64,000 bases of DNA, taken from DATBHW01 sp035307385 (lineage in GTDB: Bacteria > Chloroflexota > Ktedonobacteria > Ktedonobacterales > DATBGS01). Below are positions 1 through 8,053 of the stretch, in pieces; within the stretch, counting starts at the first letter, position 1, and every line of letters starts with the position of its first letter. The stretch is taken from the NCBI GenBank assembly GCA_035307385.1, contig DATGID010000079.1:124001-188000 (forward strand). The letters run 5' to 3'. The translations under genes and the position numbers were made by a program. The notes beneath the pieces are model-generated. The model worked only from the letters and a program-made list of their open reading frames with translations, made no database searches and was not told where the DNA came from.

Positions 1-1
1 A

Positions 2-418
2 GCCGAGATCGTGAAGCCGGTCTATCGCATCAATTCGCTGCCAAAGGTGCGGTTGTGGGGGCATGTGCTGAAGGCGGTTGAAAGCGCGGCGGGTGGGCGG
101 CTGGTCTGGTCATGTCTGACGCAAGACATGCTCCAGCAGAGCAGCGCGACGGCTGACCTGGACGATGGCCTGCCCAGCTATCTGATCGATATTCAAGGGG
201 CGCAGATTGCGGCGCTCTTCAAAGAGCATGCCGATGGCTACCCGCGCGTCAGTCTGCGCACCGTTCACCCCTATGATGCCGCCGCGCTCGCCGCGCATTT
301 TGGCGGCGGCGGCCATGTGCGCGCCGCTGGCTTCACGTTTCAGGGCACGCTGGCCGATGCCCTGCATGTCGTGCTGGCCTATCTGGAACAACAGTTACAA
401 GAACAGCAGCCCCTCTGA
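2..418 (+). CDS. nrnA: NrnA-type DHH phosphoesterase, C-terminal part (cut by window edge)
   Basis: The reading frame is open from the left edge, so only about the last 138 residues are present and the real start lies outside the window. The visible part is a DHHA1 domain: it ends with the glycine-rich GGGGHVRAAGF motif that binds the nucleotide product in oligoribonuclease/pAp-phosphatase (NrnA) and RecJ-like enzymes. NrnA degrades 2- to 5-nt RNAs and pAp in the cytoplasm. Its position 16 nt before truB and upstream of ribF matches the widespread rbfA-nrnA-truB-ribF cluster, which favours NrnA over RecJ. The catalytic DHH half cannot be checked here. Confidence 0.85.
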   Translation, partial: AEIVKPVYRINSLPKVRLWGHVLKAVESAAGGRLVWSCLTQDMLQQSSATADLDDGLPSYLIDIQGAQIAALFKEHADGYPRVSLRTVHPYDAAALAAHFGGGGHVRAAGFTFQGTLADALHVVLAYLEQQLQEQQPL

Positions 419-434
419 TATTCGGGTTAAAAGC

Positions 435-1361
435 ATGGATGGGATTTTTAACATCGACAAAGCCGTTGGCATGACCTCGCACGATGTGGTGGCCCGCGTG
501 CGGCGGCTGACCAGGCAAAAGCGTGTGGGCCACGCGGGCACGCTGGACCCGGCGGCCAGCGGCGTCTTGCCGATTTGTCTGGGGCAGGCAACGCGCGTCG
601 CCGAATACCTCAGCGAGAGCGGCAAAGCGTATCGGGCGGTCGTCATTTTGGGTGCGGTGACGGATACCTATGATGCCGAAGGCGAGGTGCTGCGCAGCGC
701 ACCCGTTGATCTGACGCTCGACCAGATTGCTGCCGCGCTGCCAGCGTTCCTGGGGCCACAGATGCAGCTTCCCCCGCTCTATTCTGCGATCAAGCTCGGC
801 GGGCAACCTCTCTATAAGCTGGCGCGCGCCGGGATCGAGGCAGAGCGTCAGGCGCGGCCTGTCGTCCTCTATCGGCTTGATCTGCTGGACTGGCAGCCGC
901 CCGCGCTGACCCTGGATGTGGAGTGCAGTAAAGGCACCTATATTCGCTCCCTGGCATATGACCTGGGCGAGCGCCTGGGCTGCGGCGCGCACCTGGGCGG
1001 GCTGGTGCGCCTGCGCAGCGGCCCATTTACGCTGGATGACAGCCTGACGCTGGAGGAGTTGGCGGGGGCATTGGAAGATGGAAGCTGGCCCAACTACCTT
1101 TATGCCCCTGACGAGGCGCTGCTTGATCGGATGGCGGTGATTTTGGGACCGGCTTCAGAAAAGCGCCTGCTGCTGGGCCAGAGTCTGCACGTCCCTGCAC
1201 CGACCAGTCTGCATCTGTCGGAAGAGGAATCTTCGACGTCCGAGGCTCCGCTCTTGCGTGCATATTCCACCGATGGCCGTTTTCTCGGCATCTTGACCTG
1301 GCAGCCCGCCATCAATGCCTGGCATCCACAGAAGGTGCTCAACAGCGTACCGGTGGAATAG
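435..1361 (+). CDS. truB: tRNA pseudouridine-55 synthase TruB
   Basis: Makes pseudouridine at U55 in the T-loop of tRNAs. The 308-aa product begins MDGIFNIDKAVGMTSHD and carries the family motif GHAGTLDP, with the catalytic aspartate at about residue 38, followed by the GKAY and KGTYIRSL motifs. The ATG at 435 is chosen because family homology starts there; the frame is open further upstream but overlaps nrnA. No clear Shine-Dalgarno is visible, so translation may be coupled to nrnA 16 nt upstream. The C-terminal part, about residues 230-308, is a PUA-like region with a low-similarity serine/glutamate-rich stretch. Confidence 0.95.
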   Translation: MDGIFNIDKAVGMTSHDVVARVRRLTRQKRVGHAGTLDPAASGVLPICLGQATRVAEYLSESGKAYRAVVILGAVTDTYDAEGEVLRSAPVDLTLDQIAAALPAFLGPQMQLPPLYSAIKLGGQPLYKLARAGIEAERQARPVVLYRLDLLDWQPPALTLDVECSKGTYIRSLAYDLGERLGCGAHLGGLVRLRSGPFTLDDSLTLEELAGALEDGSWPNYLYAPDEALLDRMAVILGPASEKRLLLGQSLHVPAPTSLHLSEEESSTSEAPLLRAYSTDGRFLGILTWQPAINAWHPQKVLNSVPVE

Positions 1362-1510
1362 CCTGGCATGTTAATGGCCTCTCTAGTAGCCACGGGGCCT
1401 GCTGTTTCTGGCGAATGGCCGAAACAGAGAAACTCTGACAGCAGTGTATCCGTTATAGCATGTGGTACGGAAAGAAGAGCATGCTGCTGCTGTTTGCTGA
1501 GGAGAGCAGA

Positions 1511-1526
1511 TGTGAACTAGCTCACA
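1511..1526. promoter_or_regulatory. CRP/FNR-like palindrome (TGTGA-N6-TCACA) upstream of ribF
   Basis: In the 340-nt gap between truB and ribF, which holds no gene, a TGTGA-N6-TCACA element occurs. Fourteen of its 16 bases are symmetric, with a CTAG core. It matches the known CRP-family half-sites exactly. It lies about 120 bp upstream of the candidate ribF promoter at 1646-1674, which is far for a class I site. No CRP-family gene is in the window, though a class III cyclase gene is (25023-27059). Binding is inference from the pattern alone. Confidence 0.35.
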
Positions 1527-1645
1527 GGTGCGCCGATTTCTTCCGTTTTCGGGGCGCGCTCTGCGGAAGTCTATGGTACGATAGCGTTATTGTGGATGAG
1601 CAGTTGAACAAGAGATGATCGCAGCACGCTACGCAGGGCTACTGA

Positions 1646-1674
1646 TTGCGGGGACTGTGCTGCTGTGGTAGTAT
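1646..1674 (+). promoter_or_regulatory. candidate sigma-70-type promoter of ribF operon
   Basis: TTGCGG, 17 nt, then TAGTAT, placing the transcription start near 1681, about 20 nt before the ribF ATG. The -35 has four of six consensus bases and the spacing is ideal. The gap upstream (1362-1645) holds no convincing gene. Confidence 0.4.
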
Positions 1675-1701
1675 GACCTTGGGGGGCGAAGAAGCATCGA
1701 T

Positions 1702-2679
1702 ATGCAGGTTATTCGTGATCTAGCAACACTTACACCGGATACGCCAGTGGCGCTGACCGTTGGCGTCTTCGATGGCATTCACCAGGGACATCAGTATCTC
1801 ATCCAGCAGACAGCCCAGGCTGCGGGAGCTATGGGCGGCAAAGCCGGAATGATTACGTTCTGGCCGCATCCGCTGGAGGTGCTGCACCCTGAGCGCCAGA
1901 TCAGCTACCTGACGATGCTGGAAGAAAAGCTGGACTTTCTGGCAACGTTGGGTACGCTTGATCTGGTGGTGGTGCTGCCCTTCACGTCGCAGCTTGCGGC
2001 CACCTCGGCAGGCGATTTCATCGATATGCTGCTAAACCATCTGAAGCTGCGCGTGCTGGTGGAAGGCGCTGATTTCGTCTTTGGGCATAACCGCGAAGGC
2101 AACATGGCATTTCTGACCGCTTACGGACAAACGCACGGTTTTGCGGTGCAAACCATCGATTTGCAGCTTGCCGACGCGCAGCGCATCAGCAGCACCAGCA
2201 TTCGCGCTTTGCTGGCCGATGGGCAGGTGGAAGGGGCGATGGGGTTGCTGGGCCGGCCTTACAGCGCGCGTGGCGTGGTGGTGCAGGGCGATCAGCGCGG
2301 GCGTTTGCTGGGCTTTCCAACGGCCAATCTGGAGATTGACCCGCAAAAGATTCTCCCGGCTGATGGGGTCTATGCCGTGCGCGTGCGCATTGATGATGCG
2401 ATCTATTCCGGCGCAACCAATATTGGCATGCGCCCAACCGTAGATGGAACCAAACATCTCACCGAAGTTCATGTGCTGGATATGCAGCGTGATCTTTATC
2501 GGAAAGAACTTGAAGTACAGTTTATTGCGCGTTTGCGCGGCGAGCGCCGTTTTGCTGGCATAGAAGCTTTGCAGGCGCAGATTGCCGCTGATGTCCAGCA
2601 GGCTCGCGTGGTGCTGGGACAGTACACCGCACGCGAGGCAGAGAGGGGTGAGAGCGGTGAACGTGCTCTCGAAGTTTGA
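1702..2679 (+). CDS. ribF: Bifunctional riboflavin kinase / FAD synthetase
   Basis: Converts riboflavin to FMN and then FAD. The 325-aa product has the N-terminal nucleotidyltransferase motif GVFDGIHQGH (residues about 21-30) and the ISSTSIR motif near residue 170 in the FAD-synthetase half. The C-terminal riboflavin kinase half has the GFPTANL motif that binds flavin and ATP. Length and domain order are normal for RibF. The ATG at 1702 begins the first conserved strand. The 3' end overlaps the next gene (start 2657) by 23 nt, so the FHA genes downstream are probably co-transcribed and translationally coupled. Confidence 0.95.
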   Translation: MQVIRDLATLTPDTPVALTVGVFDGIHQGHQYLIQQTAQAAGAMGGKAGMITFWPHPLEVLHPERQISYLTMLEEKLDFLATLGTLDLVVVLPFTSQLAATSAGDFIDMLLNHLKLRVLVEGADFVFGHNREGNMAFLTAYGQTHGFAVQTIDLQLADAQRISSTSIRALLADGQVEGAMGLLGRPYSARGVVVQGDQRGRLLGFPTANLEIDPQKILPADGVYAVRVRIDDAIYSGATNIGMRPTVDGTKHLTEVHVLDMQRDLYRKELEVQFIARLRGERRFAGIEALQAQIAADVQQARVVLGQYTAREAERGESGERALEV

Positions 2680-3583
2680 GTCGTTCATGACGACGCTCGT
2701 AGAAGGGAGCTTTGGCCGCGTGTTCCGCGCGAAATTGCAGCCCGTGGAACTCAAGCGCAAGCTGGAGCGCCACATGGAAGACCACCTGCTCATCATGGGC
2801 GAGGGTCGCCGCCAGGCGCATAACTTCTATGATGTGGCGCTCAGCCAGAAGGACTATGATGGCCTGAGCACCTGGCGCGCCCTGATTCCTGAACTCCAGC
2901 AATATTTGATCGAAGTGGCCCGTGAACGCGGCTATACGCTGACCACCAAGCCGGTGGTGAAGCTGCACGTTGACCCGCATATGATTGTGGGCAATCTGCA
3001 CATCGAGTCGCATCTGGTTGATTCGCATCATCCGGCGCAGAACGCCAATGAGGCTCAGGCGCTGGCAGGCCCGGACGCGCCGATGCAGACGGTGACGATT
3101 GACGTCTCCGAAGGGTTCAAACAGGCGATGCTGGAGGCGCAGCAAGCCCAGGCTCGCTCGCGCGCGCCCGTTGCGCCCCAGGGAAACCAGCCCTATCCGC
3201 TCGCTTCAGACTTCCAGCAATATGGAGCGCAGGGCGGGGCTGCGCCCTACATGCCCCCGGTGGCTCCTTCGGCGCAGATGCCGCAGGCAGTGCTGCGGCT
3301 GCGTCGCCGTGGAGGCCAGGCGGGCGCTGAGCAGGTGTATCGGCTGGACCGCGAGGTTATCCAGATTGGCCGCCATGTTTCCAATGATATTGTCGTCAAT
3401 GATCGGCGCGTCTCGCGGCATCATGCTCAGGTGCGCTACGAAAATGGGCGCTTTGTGATCTACGATCTGGGCAGCTTGAACGGGATTGGCATCAATCGTA
3501 CAACCGTGCGCCAGCATTCGCTGCGGGATGGAGACCTTGTCTCGGTTGGAAGTTATGACTTTATTTTTCACCAACGGAGGTAA
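2657..3583 (+). CDS. FhaA-like protein: DUF3662 domain plus C-terminal FHA domain
   Basis: A 308-aa protein. The N-terminal ~115 residues match the DUF3662/FhaA_N family (starting MNVLSKFESFMTTLVEGSFGR), followed by a Gln/Pro/Ala-rich linker and a C-terminal FHA domain at about residues 215-308. The FHA domain has the phosphothreonine-binding pattern GRHVSND, SRHHA and LGSLNG. In Actinobacteria FhaA binds phosphorylated partners of the cell-wall machinery, such as MviN. The GTG at 2657 follows an AGGGG Shine-Dalgarno and starts the conserved domain; the longer frame inside ribF is rejected. Neighbours fhaB-like and ftsW/rodA match the actinobacterial fhaA-fhaB-rodA order, but no pknA, pknB or pbpA is present here. 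Confidence 0.9.
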   Translation: MNVLSKFESFMTTLVEGSFGRVFRAKLQPVELKRKLERHMEDHLLIMGEGRRQAHNFYDVALSQKDYDGLSTWRALIPELQQYLIEVARERGYTLTTKPVVKLHVDPHMIVGNLHIESHLVDSHHPAQNANEAQALAGPDAPMQTVTIDVSEGFKQAMLEAQQAQARSRAPVAPQGNQPYPLASDFQQYGAQGGAAPYMPPVAPSAQMPQAVLRLRRRGGQAGAEQVYRLDREVIQIGRHVSNDIVVNDRRVSRHHAQVRYENGRFVIYDLGSLNGIGINRTTVRQHSLRDGDLVSVGSYDFIFHQRR

Positions 3584-3594
3584 GAGCAGCCCTC

Positions 3595-4071
3595 ATGGAC
3601 TTACAGCTTGATCAGTTCTTATTTATCCTGCGCATCGTGCTGGTCGCGCTTATCTATCTCTTCCTCATCCAGCTTATCTTTGTTGTTCGCCGCGATCTGG
3701 TTCGGATGTCAAGTGGGGCGGGAACAGCGCGCGTTGGCACGACCGCGACCAAGGGGTTAGGCGTCCTTATTGTCGTCAAACCGGGGCCAATGCCGCTCAG
3801 GCCAGGCCATCGCATCGAAATGGAGCCGGTGACGACGATTGGGCGCGGTCCGACCAATACGATTGTGTTGGAAGATAGCCGCATTTCCAGCGAGCATACG
3901 AAGCTCACCTTTCATGATCGGCAGTGGTGGGTTGAGGATATGGGCAGCCGCAACAAGACATTTTTGAATGGCAGCCAGGTGCCGACAGGTCAGGCCGTTC
4001 CGGCTCGCCCTGGTGATTTGCTGGTGCTGGGGCCAATGGATGGTGTGGTGACCTTCAAATTCGGCGTTTAA
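3595..4071 (+). CDS. FhaB-like membrane-anchored FHA protein
   Basis: A 158-aa protein with one N-terminal transmembrane helix (about residues 8-31, LRIVLVALIYLFLIQLIF), a short linker and a C-terminal FHA domain with GRGPTN, SSEHTK and MGSRNKT motifs. This is the layout of actinobacterial FhaB/FipA, which recruits phosphorylated cell-division or wall-synthesis proteins to the membrane. A GGAGG Shine-Dalgarno overlaps the stop codon of the preceding FHA gene, and ftsW/rodA follows 66 nt later, so the three look like one operon. The domain calls are firm; the exact partner kinase is unknown. Confidence 0.88.
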   Translation: MDLQLDQFLFILRIVLVALIYLFLIQLIFVVRRDLVRMSSGAGTARVGTTATKGLGVLIVVKPGPMPLRPGHRIEMEPVTTIGRGPTNTIVLEDSRISSEHTKLTFHDRQWWVEDMGSRNKTFLNGSQVPTGQAVPARPGDLLVLGPMDGVVTFKFGV

Positions 4072-4137
4072 GTCCACATGAGAGCATTCCAGCTTCTGAC
4101 ACAGGGGCTGCAATGTGTTTTTCGGTAAGAGGGTACG

Positions 4138-5490
4138 ATGATTCAGGGGATACGCCGCTATCGCTGGCGCGAATTGCAACTGCTGATCTTGCCTGCGCTG
4201 TTCATGCTGACCGGCATGACGATGCTCATCCTGGTCGACAGCAACTCTCAGAAGGTCAGCCTGCCGACACTCGATAGTCTGGTTCCGGCGATTGGTTTGA
4301 TTGGCGCGCTGCTGGGGATGCATATTCTCCTGACCATTCTGGTTCCTCAAGCCGATCAAGTCCTTTTCCCGATTGCTGGCTTGCTCAGCGCCCTGGGGGT
4401 GCTGATGGCCCTGCGCCTTGGACCATCGCTTAATCCGCCAGTGAAGGACCTGGGGTCAAAGCAGTTACTCTGGCTGCTGCTTGGGCTGCTGGCCTGTCTC
4501 TTGACGATCTTATTCACCCGTCGCGGGCTGCTCTTCCTCAGCCGCTATAAGTATACGTTTGCCGCGTTTGGAATCTTACTGGTGGGCATCAGTGTGGTGC
4601 GTGTCTTTACCTCGCATATCAATTTCGACAGCCCCACGCATGATGAATTGAATCTGCCTGGCGGTATCCCATTTCAGCCCTCTGAACTGCTCAAGATTTG
4701 TCTGGTCATCTTTTTTGCGGCCTATGTGGCTGAAAATCGCGAGATTCTTGGCGAAGGCGGTCCCAGGCTGGGCTTCATCTCTGCGCCGCCGCTGAAGCAG
4801 TTTGGCCCGCTGTTGCTGATGCTCGGCGTCGCTATGGTGCTGTTTGTGACGCTGCGCGAACTGGGCCTGGCGCTGCTGATCTTCGGCATCTTTTTGTCGA
4901 TGCTCTACCTGGGCAGTGGCCGCATCCTCTATGTCATCTGGGGAGTGGTCCTGTTCGCTGGTGGCGCGCTCGTCTGCTATAAGCTCTTCACCTATGTCCA
5001 GGCGCGTGTCACCGTGGTGGGGATTGATTGCAACTCCACTGACCCGGTAACCCGTCAGATTATTCTGGGACCGGCCTATCAAATCTGCCAGGGCTTGATC
5101 GCCATTGGCTCCGGTGGCGTGTTTGGCACCGGCCTGGGTCTGGGCAGCCCCACCAATGTGCCCGCAGTCCAGACCGACTATGTGTTTGCGGCAGTCAGCG
5201 AGGAGTTTGGGCTGCTGGGCGTTATGGCGCTGCTGGGCATCTATATCATGCTGATTCATCGCGGCTTTCGCATTGCCGCCCGTGCCAAGACGGCGTTCAA
5301 TCAACTGCTGGCCGGTGGATTGACGGCGGTCTTTGCCATCCAGACGATGATTATCATCGCCGGCAACCTGAAGCTGATGCCACTGACCGGCATTCCCCTT
5401 CCCTTCATCACGTATGGTGGTAGCTCGCTCATCGCCAACTACATCATCATTGGCCTGCTGCTGCGCATCTCTGCCACGGAAAGCACCTGA
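4138..5490 (+). CDS. FtsW/RodA/SpoVE family peptidoglycan glycosyltransferase
   Basis: A 450-aa polytopic protein of the SEDS family, which polymerises lipid II glycan strands at the membrane together with a class B penicillin-binding protein. About ten hydrophobic segments are visible. The signature region near the C-terminus, TGIPLPFITYGGSS, is present, as is the FQPSELLKI motif at about residue 178 that precedes the conserved catalytic-site loop. The N-terminus carries extra helices compared with E. coli RodA. FtsW and RodA cannot be separated with confidence; the FhaA/FhaB neighbours match the actinobacterial rodA locus. The partner PBP gene is absent. Confidence 0.88.
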   Translation: MIQGIRRYRWRELQLLILPALFMLTGMTMLILVDSNSQKVSLPTLDSLVPAIGLIGALLGMHILLTILVPQADQVLFPIAGLLSALGVLMALRLGPSLNPPVKDLGSKQLLWLLLGLLACLLTILFTRRGLLFLSRYKYTFAAFGILLVGISVVRVFTSHINFDSPTHDELNLPGGIPFQPSELLKICLVIFFAAYVAENREILGEGGPRLGFISAPPLKQFGPLLLMLGVAMVLFVTLRELGLALLIFGIFLSMLYLGSGRILYVIWGVVLFAGGALVCYKLFTYVQARVTVVGIDCNSTDPVTRQIILGPAYQICQGLIAIGSGGVFGTGLGLGSPTNVPAVQTDYVFAAVSEEFGLLGVMALLGIYIMLIHRGFRIAARAKTAFNQLLAGGLTAVFAIQTMIIIAGNLKLMPLTGIPLPFITYGGSSLIANYIIIGLLLRISATEST

Positions 5491-5546
5491 TTGGCTGCAA
5501 CCTTGTGGGCCGCCTCAGCGTAAAGTTTTTCAGAAGAGCATCACGA

Positions 5547-5580
5547 ACCAGCGACCCCTGCGCCGCAGGCTGGCGCTGGT
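5547..5580 (+). terminator. nested hairpin after ftsW/rodA gene
   Basis: Outer arms ACCAGCG (5547-5553) and CGCTGGT (5574-5580) enclose an inner hairpin CCTGCG-C-CGCAGG. An AT-rich run with a T5 tract follows about 12 nt later. It could terminate the ribF-fhaA-fhaB-ftsW transcript, but the tract is not adjacent, so this is weak. Confidence 0.35.
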
Positions 5581-5582
5581 TT

Positions 5583-5616
5583 GGGGAAATATTTTTGCGC
5601 AAAAAAGGGGAAATAT
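5583..5616. repeat. 10-bp direct repeat flanking a 14-bp palindrome at a start site
   Basis: GGGGAAATAT occurs at 5583-5592 and again at 5607-5616. Between them lies the perfect palindrome TTTTTGCGCAAAAA (5592-5605). The second copy contains the Shine-Dalgarno and abuts the ATG of the GlsB-type gene. The arrangement resembles an operator or a translational control site; function is not known. Confidence 0.5.
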
Positions 5617-5943
5617 ATGCTATTGACGCTGGTTCTGGGAGCAGCGCCCTTTGGGGTGGTCTTTGATGTTGGCTGCATCGAATGGATTATTGCCGGACTC
5701 ATCGGCGGGTGGTTGGCAGGGTTGATTGTGCGCGGCAGAGGCTATGGATGTGTCGGTGATATTTTGTTGGGGGTTGCTGGCGCCTTTGTGGCGGCTATCC
5801 TCTTGCAAATCTTCGCGCCGGGCTTGATCAACGGCGGCGTGTTCCGTTTCACCGGAACCGCTGTGCTGGCCTTCCTGGGCGCGCTGCTGCTAGCCCTCAT
5901 CGGGCGGCTGATCGGTGGCAACCGCACAAGCCGATCACGCTAA
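5617..5943 (+). CDS. GlsB/YeaQ/YmgE family small membrane protein
   Basis: A 108-aa protein with four hydrophobic segments rich in Gly and Ala, containing the family pattern GLIGGWLAGLIVRG and GDILLGVAGAFVAA. Members (Pfam transglycosylase-associated protein) are stress-associated inner-membrane proteins of unclear biochemical role. The product is somewhat longer than the usual ~85 aa because of an extra N-terminal segment. ATG 5617 is chosen for its AAGGGG Shine-Dalgarno 6 nt upstream; the frame is also open to a TTG at 5581. An unusual repeat/palindrome sits directly before the start. Confidence 0.8.
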   Translation: MLLTLVLGAAPFGVVFDVGCIEWIIAGLIGGWLAGLIVRGRGYGCVGDILLGVAGAFVAAILLQIFAPGLINGGVFRFTGTAVLAFLGALLLALIGRLIGGNRTSRSR

Positions 5944-5972
5944 GTGATGGATGGCGAAAGGCAGGCGGGCTT

Positions 5973-7010
5973 GTGAGCCATACCCCCGATAAAAGTTTTC
6001 TGACCGATGGTGAGAAAGCCCTAGCCATGCCTCTGCTCTCCGTCACGCAAAGTCCGATCATCGCGCCCAGCGGCGACATTCATGATTACGTAACTCTGGC
6101 AACCTATGCGTGGCGAAATCCGGATTCGCCCGATGGGTTGCCTTACATCATACGTGATGGCGAGACGAACCCCGAAACGGAGAGATACCCTGATCGGAAA
6201 AATGTAGAGCTGCTCATTACATCCATCAGGCATCTGGCTTCTGCCTATCGCGCAAGCCAGGATGAACGGTATGCCCGCAAAGCCATCGAACTGCTTGGCG
6301 CCTGGTTTTTAGCGGGCGAAACCCGAATGAATCCAAACCTGAACTATGCCCAAATAGTGCCTGGGCACAACAATGGGCTGGGCACTGCGGCAGGTATCAT
6401 TGAAACACATAACTTTGTGGACCTGCTTGAATCTTTGGAGAAACTGGAATCATCAGCAAGCGTTACCCCTCAATGTAAAGACCCTCTCAGCCAGTGGCTT
6501 ACGGACTATCTCTCCTGGCTGCAAACCAGCCCCAACGGTCTTCAAGCAGCGCAATTTAAAAATAATCAACTGACCTGGTACCTGGCCCAGCAGGTTGCCA
6601 TTGCCTGGTTCCTGGGGAATACTGGTCTTGCGAAAAGCATCTTGAAAAACGCCCTGAACAATACGCTGCCCGCTCAGTTTGATGAAGCTGGCTTGCAACC
6701 CTATGAGATCACGCGAACCAACAGCTTTCATTACTCATTGGTAAACTTGCAGGGATGGTTTGCTCTGGCGAGGCTTGGGAACAAAATGGGGATGGATGTC
6801 TGGTATGAGCAGGCCGGTAACGGTGCTAGCCTTTCCAAAGCGTTCGATTTTCTGCTCCCTTACGCAACCGCTCAGAGCATATGGCCCTATCAGGAAATTC
6901 GGCCTTATGATCTTTCGCTCATGACATCTCTGCTCAAACAAGCAGAGGCTGCTTACCCAGAGAAAAGCAGCCTCTACGAAACAGCCCTCGCTCAGTTGAA
7001 AGTGTTTTAG
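5973..7010 (+). CDS. Alginate lyase-domain protein (PF05426-like), apparently cytoplasmic
   Basis: A 345-aa all-helical protein. The stretch with NYAQIVPGHN and GIIETHNF, followed by WLTDYLSWL and later FHYSLVNLQGW, is typical of the alginate lyase superfamily (alpha/alpha toroid), whose members cleave uronic-acid polysaccharides by beta-elimination. The N and H of the GHNNG and IETHNF region are the expected catalytic-site residues. No signal peptide is seen at either the GTG start or downstream, which is unusual for a polysaccharide lyase; export by another route or action on an intracellular substrate is possible. The GTG at 5973 is the only plausible start near the domain. Confidence 0.7.
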   Translation: MSHTPDKSFLTDGEKALAMPLLSVTQSPIIAPSGDIHDYVTLATYAWRNPDSPDGLPYIIRDGETNPETERYPDRKNVELLITSIRHLASAYRASQDERYARKAIELLGAWFLAGETRMNPNLNYAQIVPGHNNGLGTAAGIIETHNFVDLLESLEKLESSASVTPQCKDPLSQWLTDYLSWLQTSPNGLQAAQFKNNQLTWYLAQQVAIAWFLGNTGLAKSILKNALNNTLPAQFDEAGLQPYEITRTNSFHYSLVNLQGWFALARLGNKMGMDVWYEQAGNGASLSKAFDFLLPYATAQSIWPYQEIRPYDLSLMTSLLKQAEAAYPEKSSLYETALAQLKVF

Positions 7011-7021
7011 CACCTTGCTGC

Positions 7022-7846
7022 TTATGGTTGGTTTTCTTGAGGTGCCTGGGGAGCCTCAGTGCCTGAGGCTGTTGCTTCGCTCGGTCCGACTGTTTCTGGA
7101 GATACCACAATCGGAGCCGCCACGATGTGCGGCGCGCGCCTGATGAGCAAAATGCCCAGCCAGATGAGCCAGAAGGCGAACGCCGCCAGGGACGGGGTGG
7201 TCAGTTGAGTCTGCGCGTCGGGCGGCGAAACCGCAAAGAGCAAGGCCAGCGCGGCCATCAACGCCGCTGCCAGCAAACCGAAGTAGACGAGCAAGCCTTG
7301 CAGCTTGCCGCTGCGCGCAAAAAGCAGACTGGCGCAGAGCAAAAAGATGGCAAGCAGCGCGCCGCCCGCCGTATTTTGCGCCAGCGCTTCTATTCCATAG
7401 ATGCTGCCGAAATTGCTGGCAACGTCTCTCGCCGCCGCTGAAGAGGGTGCCAGCGGTCCGTAGCTGGCCGAGGCATTGACAAAGCTGATAGTGCTGAGGG
7501 CGAGCATCCCGGCAAAAAGAATCAGACCGCCCAGGCCGCCTGCCAGCATCCAGCGGGCCAGCATCGATCCATAGCCGCGAAAAGCGCGGTAGAGTGCCAG
7601 TGGCAGCCGCAGCACCAGCAAAAAGATCAGCAGTTCCAGCACGCGAAAGAAAATAAAGGCGCTGCCGTGCCCGCTAATCCAACCCAGCAGCGGGCCATAG
7701 TCGCCGTGATTGAAGGCGGTATCGGAGGGTGCGCGATAGCCTGCCGGTCCCAGGACGGCAGCCTGATAGATTGGCACGCCTACCAGCAAGACCAGCCCTG
7801 CCAGCAAGCTGTAGATTCCCTGAACCTTTAACCTCGCTGTTTCCAT
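7022..7846 (-). CDS. Polytopic membrane protein of unknown function
   Basis: A 274-aa protein with about six hydrophobic segments: the first near residues 10-30 (IYSLLAGLVLLVGVPIY), then around 75-95, 110-130, 165-195, 205-225 and 235-250. It has a Pro/Glu-rich cytosolic tail. I do not recognise a family with confidence. The ATG at 7846 (METARLKVQG) is chosen because the longer frame, to 8152, runs through the divergent gene and has no hydrophobic or domain-like sequence. It converges with the alginate-lyase-like gene (11 nt between stops), so co-function is not implied. Confidence 0.6.
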   Translation of the reverse strand: METARLKVQGIYSLLAGLVLLVGVPIYQAAVLGPAGYRAPSDTAFNHGDYGPLLGWISGHGSAFIFFRVLELLIFLLVLRLPLALYRAFRGYGSMLARWMLAGGLGGLILFAGMLALSTISFVNASASYGPLAPSSAAARDVASNFGSIYGIEALAQNTAGGALLAIFLLCASLLFARSGKLQGLLVYFGLLAAALMAALALLFAVSPPDAQTQLTTPSLAAFAFWLIWLGILLIRRAPHIVAAPIVVSPETVGPSEATASGTEAPQAPQENQP

Positions 7847-7866
7847 AAGTGCCGGGGTGCTCCTTC

Positions 7867-7889
7867 TCTGGTGGGCCTGGCCCACCAGA
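7867..7889. promoter_or_regulatory. 10-bp perfect inverted repeat in divergent intergenic region
   Basis: TCTGGTGGGC, a 3-nt spacer, then GCCCACCAGA. It sits 21 bp before the start of the minus-strand membrane-protein gene, in the 207-nt region it shares with the divergent receiver gene. It could be a repressor operator or a 5'-UTR hairpin. No T-tract is present on either side, so a terminator is unlikely. Confidence 0.45.
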
Positions 7890-8053
7890 AGTAATAGTCC
7901 ATTTTCAGTATGCCGCATAGCGACGCGCTTTGACAAGCAGCGCGACACGATGCTGGCAGGGCAGCCGCTCCGCGCGAAGCCTGGCATATTTTTTGCTGCA
8001 ATTCTCGCTCTGGAGACATCGCCGTCCTCATCAAGTCTATGAAGGATACGACT

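Noticed and set aside
1364..1380. TGGCATG-TTAA-TGGC as a sigma-54 promoter after truB
   Set aside because: Correct spacing, but two mismatches including one in the critical -12 block, and it is over 300 nt from ribF.
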